64,000 bases of DNA, from contig JAKUHH010000040.1 of assembly GCA_022701365.1 (NCBI GenBank), positions 620,001-684,000 of the forward strand, read 5' to 3'. Positions 30,969-42,863 of the stretch are shown one piece after another; position 1 is the stretch's first letter; every line of letters starts with the position of its first letter. Source of the stretch: Mycocentrospora acerina. Taxonomy: Eukaryota; Ascomycota; Dothideomycetes; Pleosporales. Position numbers and translations under genes: made by a program. A model generated the notes under the pieces. That model was not told the origin of the DNA. It did no database searches and saw only the letters and a program-made list of their open reading frames with translations.

Positions 30969-33363
30969 CTAGCTCTCTGCAAACACTCTACGTACATCCA
31001 CCGCCAGACCCAACAGCTTCTGTGCTTCCACTCCCTCAGCCCATGCGTCCACACTTGTACCATCCAACTCAGGATCATAGAACGGGCTCTTAGGATCTGT
31101 TGAATTGAGTGAGAAAGCACTTGGGGGAGGGACACATATTGTGCCCTCTGCCGGCAAGTCTCCCGTCTGGAAATATTCTCTCGCATGCTTGATCGTGCAC
31201 GCAGTCGGACTAGACGTAGCGCAGTGTCCCGCGCTGTCTTGCAGCAATAAGCCACTGCCCGGGAACAAGCTGTGCATTAATCGACCGCTCCGGAGAGGCG
31301 TGACGGGGTCAGCAGTGTTGCTTATGAAGAGGATGGGGTGGTTTGTTTCACCGCCAAAAGGGCCGGAGAAGTGGTGGCTTGCGCGGATGAGCCAGGATGC
31401 ACAGCGCATCTTCAGAGCCGACCATATGGCGCCTGAGGTGGGAGAAATGGACTCAAGGAAGTTGAAATATTCGGCGAAATCAGAGAGTGAGGTGCTTGAC
31501 TGATCGATGCCATCGGCGCATAAAATTGCAAATGTAGGGACACTGGAGTAGGTTTTCGCAGGAACGGAGCCATTTATGGGACAGCTGTAGACATGACCGG
31601 TGCGGAATTCGAATCCTATTTGTTCTAGTATGTCGCCGTGGCCTGCCTCTATCGCAATAAGGAGTGTGGAGAGCAAGGGGAAGGCAAGTTGGGGCTGATA
31701 GACAGCACTGAAAATGATCGCTTTGATGTCCGAGTAGGTCAGTACCTCTGGGCCCTGAGGGGAATTTAAGGAGAGGGGCGTGTGGTAGAGGGACTTGACA
31801 ATGGTTTGGAAACGAAGTTCTATATCGCTGATTGTGGAATTGGTGGTCGCTAGAGGGCAGACATCTGGCCCAGAGTGTAGGCAAAAGGTGTAGAAGGACG
31901 ACATGGCTTTCTCGGTATCTGATAAACTTCCATTACCAAAGGCATGATTATAGTCGTAGGAACTCACAACGCCATCGAGTATAAGACGGCCCACACGATC
32001 AGGGAACATGGAGGCAAAGGTTGATCCTAGGTATGTTCCGTACGAGAATCCCCAGTATTGCAATTTAGCTTGACTTGGTGCGGGCCCTCGGCATCGAGGC
32101 CATCGTTCAGGAACTGTCTGTGCAGGAAGATAGGCTGCTTTTTCAATAACGTACTGTGCATGCTTCTCAACAATTTCGAGCATGTCCCGGGCGACGAAAG
32201 CGGTAGTCATGTACTGCTTGATATCAGGACCATCTTCAGCATCCATTGCCTGTTTGCAAGAAGCACCAAACGCATGTGACATAGACCAAAGTCGACCAAG
32301 TGCTGCATCTGAGCTTCCTACGATGCCTTCTGCATTCTCTCGCAGTGTCCAAGACCACGCTGAGGGTCCATCTGGGATACATTCTGCAGCCGGTTCTGTC
32401 TCGCCAATACCTCGAGGGTCAAATCCAATAAGGTCAAAGTATCTTTCAGAAAATGAGGTAGTTTTGGGATCGAGATCTGAATCAACGACAATCTGTAGCG
32501 ACTTTGCGACTTGCAGCGCGAAAAATGCCCCTGGCCCCCCGGGACCACCAGGGTTGAGTAAGATTGGTCCTCCATAACGTGGATCATTGATTGGAACCCT
32601 AGCTGGCAGCTTTGTTATGGCAATACTGACGGTATGATTTGGGTGCTCCCCGTTGAAGTAATCAAGTGGCAGGCTTAGTTTGGCACACTCAAAGTCGGCA
32701 TAACAGGGATGGAAGTCAAGATGCGGTTGGGGTGTTATCTAGCCGATGGTCAGTCTTGATGCATGCACTGGCTTGAATACTCCAGCAAAAGTAGAAAAGC
32801 TCGTTTTGTGCTTCATCAGAACGAGCAAACGGGTCGCACGATTATAGCGATTTTGATACCATGTAATGCGAGCGGCTCCAGGCGTCAGGCCCCCAGTGAT
32901 GTGTCCAAATTTTCATGAAGTCTACATTAAATGCAATGAATCTGTCAGGATCTATTGTTTGACTCGAATTGGGCAGTTTTGCATCAATATTTAACCTTCT
33001 CTTTTTTGTGACTTCAGGGCACAGCTTGTGGGGACTTGATAAGATGCCGTCTGGAGAGCAGAAACAAGGCCACATGTACGCACTCGTCTCACCCAATGCA
33101 AGAGACTTTCGAAAACGTACCGAGGACCACTCGAATGAGTTCGGCTCATATTTGAACCTTGTAGCAGAGTCTGCTTGACTGTTTAGACTAGGAAATATCA
33201 AGCCGGGGGACGTCCATTCCAAGCCCAGGAGGACAACGCCTGTCGCAAAAGCCGCGGTTAAGAAACGCCTCGTCCGATCGGTAGGCCGTCGAGGTGCAGA
33301 CGTTGCAACAGCGTCAAGCCCGTCCAAACTCTTCATAACGTCTTCCAATCCAGCGTATATCAA
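30969..33363 (-). CDS. TAP-like alpha/beta hydrolase, membrane-anchored
   Basis: Serine hydrolase of the tripeptidyl-aminopeptidase-like alpha/beta family, common in fungi; the substrate is unknown. Exon 1 is 33363-33121 and exon 2 is 32738-30969; intron 32739-33120 (382 bp, donor GTACGT, acceptor CTAG). The join reads FEWSS-ITPQPHLDFHPCY, followed by FECAKLSLPLDYFNG, which is typical of the family. About 670 aa. Exon 1 carries an N-terminal membrane anchor (FLTAAFATGVVLLGLEW). Oxyanion-region motif NPGGPGGPG, nucleophile elbow GFSYGTYLGS, acid in ISNTADPVTPL, and catalytic His in DSAGHCATS followed by the TAP-like C-terminal domain. All triad residues are present, so it is probably active and luminal or extracellular. 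The intron is unusually long for this window and mostly open in frame. Confidence 0.87.
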
Positions 33364-34331
33364 TGTTCTAGGTGTTAATAATTAGGAGTGGGGTCATAGA
33401 CCTCACACTCCCCACCCGAACTTGATACAGTGACAACCGAAGATCTCCGTCCAGGCAACAGCGAAAAGCGGAATGTGCAAGTGTGGCTGTAAAGAACGAA
33501 CATTAAAGAGTGGAGCGCTTCAGGGCTATGACTTGGCAATCACTTGCATCTGCTGCACTCAATGCGTCGCGCACACGGCGGTTAGGTACTATGCGCCATG
33601 CGGGGATAGTCACAATGCGTTGGCCGTATTTTGTGTTTTTTCTTACCCAATTCTCATATTAGGAAATTGCTTATTCGAAAGTTGATTGGAGGTATTAGAA
33701 TGTAAGAAATTGTTGGCTGTGGATAGCTGTTTATGGGGTACAGGGATATAACAAATTGCAATAAGCGTCGTAGATGATGCTAGGTGCAGTTAAACATAAT
33801 AGACAGATACGTTGGAACAAATTGATGGTGTAAATTGGCACATTGCAGAGCCTCAAGCTTTAGACATTATTTCTGCAGCGCATTGGTAACACTAAAAAAC
33901 ACGATCACAATAGACAAACGTGAGTGTGCCGTCGTAGACTTGTGACTATGCAACATGGATGCACAATTAATTATCTTTAGATGCTGTTAGTGTTGCACCA
34001 GCCCTGGTCACTTGTCATACTCATGCAGAAAAATTCAGTGAGCACTCGTCGCAGCGTGAGATCAACTTTTTGTTACGGAATAACTAGAAAACCATAGAGA
34101 GTGTCCAATAAAGCAACGCGAGACTAGTACAGAGTAGCAGCACATCCGGATTCATGGGTATAATCATCTCATCAGTACCACCCCCCTACTGCCTTAGGTA
34201 GGTCAACGCATAATCGAGAAGCCTATGGGAATGCCAGTGTCAAATTCCCTCCTCCTACCCCCAAAAGCATACGTTCCTCGTCTGGTGAAACATGAGATCG
34301 TGAGTCATGTGGCAGGATTCGTCGAGAGGAC
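33364..34331. other. spacer hydrolase - RRM protein
   Basis: AT-rich, 968 bp, between the hydrolase start and the 3' end of the RRM gene. It holds the hydrolase promoter; no gene supported. Confidence 0.6.
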
Positions 34332-35146
34332 TTAGTACTGCTGGCCACCACCCTGACCACCCTCTTGGCCGCCGTAGCCCTGGCCCTGGCCGCCGTAACC
34401 GCCACCGCCACCACCCTGGGAACGTCCCCAAGACGAGCCGCCGCCCTGGCCGCCACCGTAGCCACCACCCTGGCCGCCACTGTAGCCTAGAAATTTGTTA
34501 GCATAGAAAGTATTGAACATCCACTCTCAAACTCACCACCTTGCTGGCCGCCGTAGCCACCACCGCCGCCTCCGTTGTATCCGCGGCCGCCTCCACCGCC
34601 GTAGCCACCTCCTCCGCCTCCGTAGCCACCACGGCCACCACCGCCGCCTCCGCCTCCACCACGCTCGGAAGCTTTGTCGACGCGGATCCTGCGTCCATCG
34701 AAGCTATAATGGTTAGCATCAGGAACCGAGGTTACATGCGGATAATGATATCTCGTCAGGGTAGACGAGATGCTTTTCAGTTTGAAGTTCTAGAGAACAC
34801 GTGTGGATCTGGGGGTGGGAAGTACTTACTCCTGGTCGTTCATAGCGTTCATGGCAGCGGTAGCCTCATCGTCGGTGGAGAAGCGGACGAATCCAAAGCC
34901 CCTGCTGCGGCCAGTGTCGCGGTCCTTGACGACAACCTAAAGAAAAAGGATGAGTTACTTGCTGGACGTTGCGATCGGTATGCATCATAGTGTGGGTCAC
35001 TTACGGCTTCCTCGACCGAGCCGAACTCTTCGAATTTCTGGCGAAGAGCCTGGTCGTCGGTGTGCCACGCAAGGCCTCTGTGAAAGATGAGTTTTCGTTA
35101 CTGTGTTGACCATAGGAGGCACTTACCCAATAAAAAGCTTCGACAT
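34332..35146 (-). CDS. glycine-rich RNA-binding protein with one RRM
   Basis: Small RNA-binding protein of the GRP/CIRBP type, about 173 aa. Five exons: 35146-35127, 35077-35005, 34936-34830, 34703-34537 and 34486-34332; introns are 49, 68, 126 and 50 bp. The spliced RRM has RNP2 KLFIGGLAW and RNP1 RGFGFVRF, ending with GRRIRVDKASERG. The C-terminal half is almost entirely GGYGG/GGQGG repeats with Tyr and Gln, a low-complexity domain of the phase-separating kind. The start ATG at 35146 gives MSKLFIGG; exon 1 is only 20 nt. Exon-intron density is the highest in the window (four introns in 0.8 kb), a pattern known to permit regulated splicing in plant GRPs; that regulation here is inference. 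Confidence 0.92.
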
Positions 35147-36927
35147 GACGAAAGCTGGACGGAACACTGAACGGTCTCAATACACACTCTCGCAACTGAA
35201 CAAAACGCGCGCAATACAGAAAGCCTCGTTAAAGGCTGATGAGACAAATTACGGAGAGAAGACAGGAATCTGGGCAGAGAGAGCTCGCGGGGAAGCCGTC
35301 GTGGCTTCCATGGCGGGTAAGAGGCAGCAACGTGACGGAACGAACATTTAGTCTTGAGTACACCTGGCTAGAACGGTGTCGTTGGTAAAAGCAATAGCTT
35401 TTGCGTGTCGATGACAAGTAATCGACTGCGAGAGAGTCGAGATGAAGTCGAGGTAGAGTGAGGTGTTGCAAGCTGGGTTGGTGGGGCACGGGAGGTGAGA
35501 CCCCTCCAGAGCAGAAGCAAAGGGCGCTAGCTACGGTAGTAAATATTGGCGCATGCAGGACTGGATAGCAGGGAACCAAGGCCATGGCAAGGGCTAGTGA
35601 TATCGGGCTGACTGGCCAGCCAGTAAGTACTGTAAGTTTGAAGCATCTTGAAGATCCCGGCTGTATGCGCCCGAGTGTTCCATGACGTAACCAATACGCA
35701 GCTCCAGATTGGGCAGAACATACGAATAAAATACAGGTCGAGTAATCTGATAGGTACACTCGCACAGACGCATGATTCGTGAGCATCTGAATACTTTGCT
35801 GTGAAAGCTCTGCAGTTGCGTGCTTGCAGGGAGCGAATCTCGGAAGGGATGGAGGCCAACGTCGCCGTAACAAGTCAATTGTGGACAGGCATTGGACAAT
35901 GAACATCACTCAAAACCGAGCTTATCATCGGGATCACTAGAAGCTGCCTAACGTCGGCTCGTGCGCATCACGTCGATATCACGTCGTGTAAGACCACACG
36001 AAATATTAATGCCTCACAGCTCAATATGCATTTTCTCGATGACTATTTCTCACGGAATCCGCGACGTTCATGCTTCCAATTCACACACGTATCGTTCTTC
36101 TCTTCGTCTAGATTTTGGCATGGGCCGTTCAACTACGACTGTATTTGGAGATGAAATGTGGGCTGCATTGCTACCCCAAGGCTGCGGTTGAGGGATGCTC
36201 AAGGTGAGCTTCGAGAGCTCTCGCTGTCCTCAGCTCAATTGGTTCCCTCGCCAATCATACAGAAGGATCGCAGGCTCGGTTACAATGTTTCCTTTGTACA
36301 CGGGTCAACACCTTCTTTTTCGTCGTCAATTGGACAGAGCAGATTATTGACTAAGCTGCCCTTTTCTGTCATATGCTATGTCACAGATTCAGTTGCAAAC
36401 AGTGGTTCGGCCAATGAGAAGGCGGCAGTCTTAGCTTCGAACTCACTCCAGGAGTCCAAGCCGCCACTTTCAGCCAGGTTTTCAATATGCACTGAGCACC
36501 TCTAATATTGCTCCTCCACTTGATGCCAAAATGAAGTCTTAGCTATTAGCAGCATGGGGGTGATGATCTATGGTGTAGCCATTGTGCCTTCCTCAGGAGG
36601 ACGCCGAGGCATGCAACCTCGAGCTTCAACCTCATCAACACTTCCGTATGATTAGAGACATCAGCTGCTCCTGTGCTTGTCACCACGTCACCAATTATAT
36701 CCTCGCGTAAAATTCGCTTCCCAACAATACGCAAAGTCAACATTGATCGGGCTCCTGGCCGAGCATTGATGCGAGCCGCTATACGCTGTGCTGCACAGCG
36801 AAGAATGGCTCTCTAGGCTCGGTGCTATTGATCCATGCAGGTATCTGGGCTCTTTTTGTGGAAAAGATCGCTCGACCTGCCCAGCCTGCAGCTTTTGGTT
36901 TTATTCGAGTGCAGTATCCAGCCTATC
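35147..36927. other. spacer between RRM protein and hypothetical gene
   Basis: 1.78 kb, divergent promoter region. Frames of 226 codons (minus, 35229-35909) and 115 codons (plus, 36158-36505) are present, but neither shows a recognisable domain or convincing exon structure. I see no supported gene. Confidence 0.5.
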
Positions 36928-38986
36928 ATGGATATTCGAAAATGGCTAGACGAGACCTTACAGCCAGTTTCCCCTGTGATCCCACCGAAGCATATAGATT
37001 TCGAATCTCTTGTACGTCCAAAGAGGCCTGATCCGGTAGCGACAGGCAAACGCAGACGGAAGCGAGGCAAGCCGGACACCTCATTACTCGACCCCTTATC
37101 CTCGCAGAACACACCGTCTAATGAACGCAAACTTCCCATCGAGGAAATTACAAGTGAGGGATGTAACAGCAAAGCTTCTAAGTTCACGCATAACCGTCTT
37201 TCTAAGAGTGTTACCTCAACCCAACGATATGCACGGAAAACTCGTCGCAAGACACGTCTAGAACGATATGAGCGTCCGTCTGAGGATACCAAAAAGCAAG
37301 GGCGACACGGACATCGAGCTCAAAAGGAGGATAAAAAGAAGTCGAGATGCAAGATCAAGCGCAAGAAAGGCGAAATTTCGGGCAGTGATATGGTTCAAAG
37401 CTTCCAAGCCAAAAATGTTTTCGGAGATCGGCTCACAGTAAGAATTACCACACACATGCGATGGCATAAGAGTGTGCTGATAACTGGAGCAGTTAAAACC
37501 ACTGGAGAAAATAGGCATTTTCAACAATGGAAAGACGTCAGTAGCAGTCAAAGGCTGTGGCTGTAAGCTCCTCTGCTGATCCGGCATCCTCTTGCATAAA
37601 GCTCATATGTGCACAGTGCCAGATCTGGTGTTCTCAGAAATGAATTTCTTGCAGAAGAACAAAGGCCAAGCAGAGCCCTCACCTCAGCAAGCGATATCGA
37701 AGCAGAAACACAAGAATACAAAGGAGGGAGAGATATCTGCATTCTTTACTATTGCGCAGCCAGTGCTTGCAGAGAAAAATGGAAACTCACATCTAGAGGA
37801 AATCTGTCATGAGGACAAAGCGTCCAGCTCCAGGACTTGCCGGCGTCAGCGAAAGCAACTACCAGTGATAAACACTGCCGTGCCGACAATTGAGTCAACA
37901 GATAAAGCATATTACCTTGGCTTTGGAAGCAGGAAATCACTACATAATGGCACGAGCTATGTGTCGTGGTCGGAGTCTACATGTGAACCAAGTGCAATAC
38001 CGAGATCTGTTGTCAACAACGATCCGGCTTGTATAGCAAACAACGAAGGAGATTGCACCACGGATAGCGGACTAGAAACATCGTCTCATCGATTTATACC
38101 TCCCTTGACCATCGGAAACAGTATAGGCGGTACTACTGAGCGCTTCAAACTATCATCGGTACCTAGGGCGCATCAAGAAGTTTCTAGATCCCACTCATAC
38201 CCCCGACATATCTCTTCGCCGCAGCGCTTGAACCTCTTTGATCGAGTTGAACTCCCCCAGTTTGCTGACACTACCGCTTTTCCGGTATGGATGCCACTTT
38301 CTACACGTGTATGTAGTCCCGTTGAAGCCGAACGATGTGTGACCCCCAGTATGGCCGAGGGGGTGAAGTCTAGGACGCCCTTACTTTCTGGCTCAAACAT
38401 GGCTCCAATTCATCGAGGCCTTGAGGAAAACAATGAGAACAACGGTGCTGAAACGGATCTACATACTTCCTCAAGTTTGAGCAGAGTTCTGCAATATTGC
38501 AATGATGTATTCCACGAAGGACGCCAACCCACTGCACTGCGCAGAAGAAGCAAAGTACAAAAGTATGGATTATGTTCCAAGAGGGATTTGCAACAACATA
38601 TGAGCACGAACATATACCCATTGATTCAACACAATTCAATCGTGGGGTTCCCTGGGGTGGAAGCCCGTCTGCTTAGAGTACCGAATTTTTCGGGACCTAG
38701 TATTTACGAGCAGCAAGCACAGCGACAACAGCTTCCGTTGCAGGCTCAGGTTGAGGGAGTCGATGTGAATGAGGATCTTCTTTACAACGACCAGATTTAT
38801 ATGGATGGTCGGAACGGTGTGACTTGTGATTATTACGATTGGGATGAGTTTCCAGAGCAATATGAAGCTGAAGCCGACGTACATAGTATCGAAAACACAC
38901 ACATAGCAGAGGATGACGATCAGCAGTTCGCATCAGAGAGTAATGTCGTTACGCCCGGGTTTTGGCGGCCTCACAAACTGTATTGA
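36928..38986 (+). CDS. fungal hypothetical protein with PIP-box-like motifs
   Basis: Three exons, 36928-37437, 37493-37562 and 37617-38986; introns 37438-37492 and 37563-37616 (55 and 54 bp). About 649 aa. I do not know its function, but the two splice joins yield GIFNNGKTSVAVKGCGLPDL, which I believe recurs in filamentous-fungal proteins of this type. The N-terminus MDIRKWLDETL resembles the MDIRKFF start of human RFC1. Basic patches (KRRRKRGKP near 38-46, and Lys/Arg-rich 95-160) suggest a nuclear protein. EGEISAFF at 230-237 fits the I-x-x-F-F core of a PCNA-interacting PIP box, but the usual Gln is Glu. The C-terminal end PGFWRPHKLY is preceded by an acidic region. A replication or repair adaptor role is inference only. 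Confidence 0.8.
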
Positions 38987-39390
38987 GAAGAAATAGAGTT
39001 GACGGCCACCCTGGTCTGCACATTGGATGTCAGTGAAGTCCGTGCTCCAGCTATGAGGGCCGAGAAAGCTCCGTGCCTCTTTGAGATCCTCGGTCGGGGA
39101 TTCTAGCCGCGGTGATTGATAAACTAGCTGTGTTTGTATGTCCAGCCTTTAATTGCCAATCGCTAATGCGACCCAGTACAGGTAGACGAGTTATTGCTCG
39201 TGTGCAGCAGTCCTTCATTCCCCTTTCGACGTCTGTCCCGTGCAGACAGCCGTCTGTGACGTTCTTCACCGTGGCGCCTTCCCGAAGCCGCTCCCCGCCT
39301 AGTCTTGGCGAATCCAAAATCGCTTCTTCTTTCAGTTCGCGAGCTCGCCAGCTAGCTGATCATCTACACTCACCCACCTCCATACACACC
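38987..39390. promoter_or_regulatory. promoter region of IPP1
   Basis: 404 bp. The last 40 bases before the ATG are C/A/T-rich (CTACACTCACCC...), typical of leaders of strongly expressed fungal genes. No gene. Confidence 0.6.
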
Positions 39391-40452
39391 ATGACCTACA
39401 CCGCCCGTAAGGTGGCTGCGGCCAACACGCTCGAGCACCGTGTCTTCATCGAGAAGGACGGTCAGCCCATCTCAGCATGGCACGACATCCCGCTCTACGC
39501 CAACGAGCAGCAGACGATCCTCAACATGGTCGTTGAGGTTCCCCGTTGGACCAACGCAAAGATGGAGGTGCGTAATTCACCAATTGACGTTTTTCTGTGC
39601 TCGCTATGCGGGGATGAGACGTGGAACACTCGACTGACGGATTACCCCGCAGATCTCCAAGGAGGAGAAGCTCAACCCCATCAAGCAGGACATCAAGAAG
39701 GGCAAGCTCCGTTTCGTGAGGAACTGCTTCCCCCACAAGGGCTACCTTTGGAACTACGGTGCCTTCCCTCAGGTGAGATGACGCCAGCCCGATGTCGGAA
39801 ACGAGACGCAAAAGTGCTAACCCCCGCTGCAGACGTGGGAGGACCCCAATGTCACCCATCCCGAGACTAAGGCCAAGGGCGATAACGACCCGTTAGATGT
39901 CTGCGAGATCGGCGAGCTCGTTGCGAAGCCCGGAGACGTCATTCAGGTCAAGGTCCTTGGTGTCATGGCTCTGCTCGACGAGGGCGAGACTGACTGGAAG
40001 ATCATGGTCATCAACGTCAACGACCCGTTGGCTCCTAAGCTCAACGATGTTGAGGACGTTGAACGCCACCTGCCTGGCCTTCTGCGCGCTACCAACGAGT
40101 GGTTCCGCATTTACAAGATCCCAGATGGCAAGCCCGAGAACCAGTTTGCCTTCTCTGGCGAGTGCAAGAACAAGAAGTACGCCATGGACATTGTCCGTGA
40201 GTGTGCCGAGGCCTGGGAGAAGCTCGTCACTGGCAAGACCAACAAGGGCGAGATTGACCTGTACGTACAAGACACGACGTACTTGCGATGACTTCAACTG
40301 ACCGACGCAGGACCAACACCACCGTTTCTCACTCTGCCGAGCGCGTCGACGCCAGCCAGCTCAACATCCCTACTGGCGAGAACCAGTCCCCTGCGCCCAT
40401 CGACCCCAGCATCGACAAGTGGTTCTACATCTCTGGCGCGCCATCCAGCTAG
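39391..40452 (+). CDS. ipp1: soluble inorganic pyrophosphatase IPP1
   Basis: Cytosolic family I enzyme hydrolysing pyrophosphate to phosphate, which pulls biosynthetic reactions forward. Four exons: 39391-39567, 39653-39772, 39833-40260 and 40311-40452; introns of 85, 60 and 50 bp. 288 aa, matching yeast IPP1. The metal-binding signature DNDPLDV is at residues 116-122, with all three Asp present. FVRNCFPHKGYLWNYGAFPQ (exon 2) and KWFYISGA at the C-terminus are also family-typical. Synonymous sites are rich in C-ending codons, which agrees with high expression. Convergent with the mL53 gene. Confidence 0.97.
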
Positions 40453-40740
40453 AGATCAGGGGCACTCACTGATAAGCGGAAGTCGCCTTCTGGGATTTTG
40501 CGTATAGTACCAAAATAGTTGTCTCAAGATGAATACGAAATTTGATCGGTCATCGTAGACAAGACATGCATGTGAACAGGAGGCCACTCCTAGGCCAGGC
40601 TACATAGACTCATTAAAGAGGTCTTGCCTGAAAATGTTCCAAATCCAATACTATGACTCCAAGTGATGCTTCTGAAATACATGTTCGTACAATTCGTGAG
40701 AATCCATGTCTCGACCGTCGACCTGCAACCCACAGCACTT

Positions 40741-41167
40741 TCAATTGCCCGTCAACTCTTCCTTTCTCGCAAGCTGCCGAGAGTGTCGGTCAATCTCTTC
40801 GACTACCTGGGTTATCCGCATCTTGCTGAGATCGAGGCTCATTTCCTTGCCATCCTCTGTAGGTATTGGTTAGTGCGGATTCTATGTTGTCTCGTACCAG
40901 TCTTCCCATTCAGCGCATTCTCCAATGTACCCTATGGGCCCTTGACAGCATGTTCCCTACTCGACGAGAGAAGAGAGTATACGCACTGAATTTGACCCCC
41001 AAGCTTGCAGGCTCGTTGCTTGTGCGGGGCAGCATTTTGGACTCGATTTTCATGCCTTCTGCGCGCGCATTGGGCGGGATAAGAGAAAGGAAGAGGCGTG
41101 CGGGCTTTGAGCGCGCATTGAAGGGGTTGAAGGTTATGCGGACTTCGGTGAGGAAGCGAGTTATCAT
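40741..41167 (-). CDS. mrpl44: mitochondrial large-subunit ribosomal protein mL53 (MRPL44)
   Basis: Two exons, 41167-40987 and 40856-40741, with a 130-bp intron 40857-40986 (donor GTGCGT, acceptor CCTACAG). The product is 98 aa: MITRFLTEVRITFNPFNARS, then FLSLIPPNARAEGMKI, LLPRTSNEP, and after the join VEEIDRHSRQLARKEEL. This matches fungal mL53, a component of the 54S mitoribosome. The basic, amphipathic N-terminus can serve as import signal. The gene is easily missed because neither exon looks like a full protein on its own. It is divergent from SEC20 (312 bp apart) and convergent with IPP1 (288 bp apart). Confidence 0.92.
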
Positions 41168-41479
41168 TTTGGCTGTGGAGAGGCGAGTAAAGCGATGGTC
41201 CCGTTGAGAGCAAATAAGACTAAGCGAGTATTAGCAAAAGTAAAGGGTTTTCGGTGTGGTCAAGCGTACAATGATAGTCAGCCGTGCAGCGCGTGTAAAC
41301 ACTCAATGCGCTCAAAGTCATCTTTCCCACATCGCCGTCACTCGCACCAGTGGCCCATGCGCAACCGAATGGCGTTTCGCGGTTAACACCCTACCGTAGT
41401 TTACTCGCATGAACCGCTCACCGTACAGACTTCGTCATAGCAACTTGCATTCGACCACCTTTCCGCATTCCGAAGCACA
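41168..41479. promoter_or_regulatory. divergent promoter mL53 / SEC20
   Basis: 312 bp between divergent ATGs. No TATA box or other element recognised. Confidence 0.55.
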
Positions 41480-42863
41480 ATGCCGCCTCTCCCCTCCACC
41501 ACGCAAGCTCTCACTGCCCGCCTTACCACGCTCTCAGACACGAATAAGAACACCGGTCAACTTATACAGCGTCTCGCGAAACTAGACTTTCAACCAGGGT
41601 CGCAGCCACTTGACACTGACGAGGGGGATGTACGCCTGGAACTAAGTGCCGAGATACACGAGAGCTTAAAGAGCATAGAGGAGGAGCTTGAGTTGCTAAG
41701 GCAAGAGGCCGAGGATATATTGCAAAGTGGGAATAGTGTAGGCAGGAGGAAAGACAGCGCAAAAGAGAGTGAGAGGAGCAGGCTTGCAGTGCTACTGGCG
41801 AGATTGACGGAGGATCTGAGATCGTAAGGAACCCTACTGTATCATTCGGAGCGAAATGCACAATTTTGCTGACTGTATCATATGCAGATCAAGATCGCAA
41901 TACCGCAAGGCTCAATTAACCGCCAAACACAACGCTGATCGTGCAAAGCTCAAAGAACGCGAACTTCTCTTTTCGAGCATACAGTCTGGCTCCTCGACCC
42001 CGTCATCTACATACCGCCAGAGAAAGCAAAACCAGAGTCTCTCAGAAGGAGAGGTAGTTGCTCAGGCATCATCCGACGTGACTTCTGCTTTGCGCCGAAC
42101 ACACCAGTTGATGCAAAACGAACTCTCGCGCTCTCGATTCGCCCAAGAAACACTCGAACAATCCACAGCCGCTCTTGCAGATCTTGGAGAGAGATACTCA
42201 GACCTCAACACATTACTTGCAAACAGTAAGAATCTAGTGTCGACACTCTTGAAAAGCACAAAGAGTGATACATGGTACCTCGAGACTACATTCTATATCC
42301 TCATCACAACTGTAATCTGGCTCGTCTTTAGGCGTTGGCTATACGGTCCGTTATCCTGGTTCGTGTTCTGGCCTCTTAAACTCGTCTTCCGTATCGTGTT
42401 CGCAGTTTTTGGTGCCAGTACCGTTTCCACAGCTGCAACATCCAGTCGTTCTTCCCTCTCTGAGCCAACGACAAGCCTCATCGTCAAACCTAGCGCAACA
42501 GGTGGTTTCCCACGTCGCAACACAGACCCTGATAAACAGCCAATTCACGTACGTGTCGGTGGCGGAAGTAGAGGTTACATACAAGACCCGAGTCCATCAG
42601 ATTCTTTGTCGCAGCAAGTCGGCAAGATGGTAGAACAAAACCAGCAGCAGCAAGAGGAATCGCTTGATCATCCGCAGCTGAGGGAGCAAAAGAAGCAAGA
42701 GAGCGAGGAGGGGCCGGTTGTAAGAGGTGATGGGACGGTACTGAAAGAGAGTGATAAGCCAAGGAATCCAAAGAAAAAGATGTGGGAAGAGAATGTGGAA
42801 AATCAGAAACATGAACAAGCTCAGGTACAGGCACAGGGGGAGAGGCAAAGAGATGAACTGTAA
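41480..42863 (+). CDS. sec20: Golgi-to-ER t-SNARE SEC20
   Basis: SNARE of the ER acceptor complex (with Use1 and Ufe1) for COPI vesicles. Two exons, 41480-41823 and 41888-42863; intron 41824-41887 (64 bp). 439 aa. The N-terminal half is helical and charged; the Sec20/BNIP1-like SNARE region runs about residues 190-265 (LRRTHQLMQNELSRSRFAQE, then SKNLVSTLLKSTKSDTWYLE). One or two membrane segments follow (YILITTVIWLVFRRWLYG, and a second hydrophobic stretch to FRIVFAVFG). A hydrophilic Gln/Glu/Lys-rich tail of about 140 residues ends in RDEL at the last four positions, comparable to the HDEL of yeast Sec20, which is luminal. An AATAAA at 42974-42979 may be its polyadenylation signal. Confidence 0.92.

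Noticed and set aside
35229..35909. 226-codon minus-strand frame upstream of the RRM gene
   Set aside because: No domain, Cys/His/Ser-rich random composition; lies in the promoter region of the RRM gene.
36158..36743. Short frames on both strands (115 codons plus, 65 codons minus)
   Set aside because: Either could be a small gene, but I found no exon chain, start context or familiar motif to prefer one.
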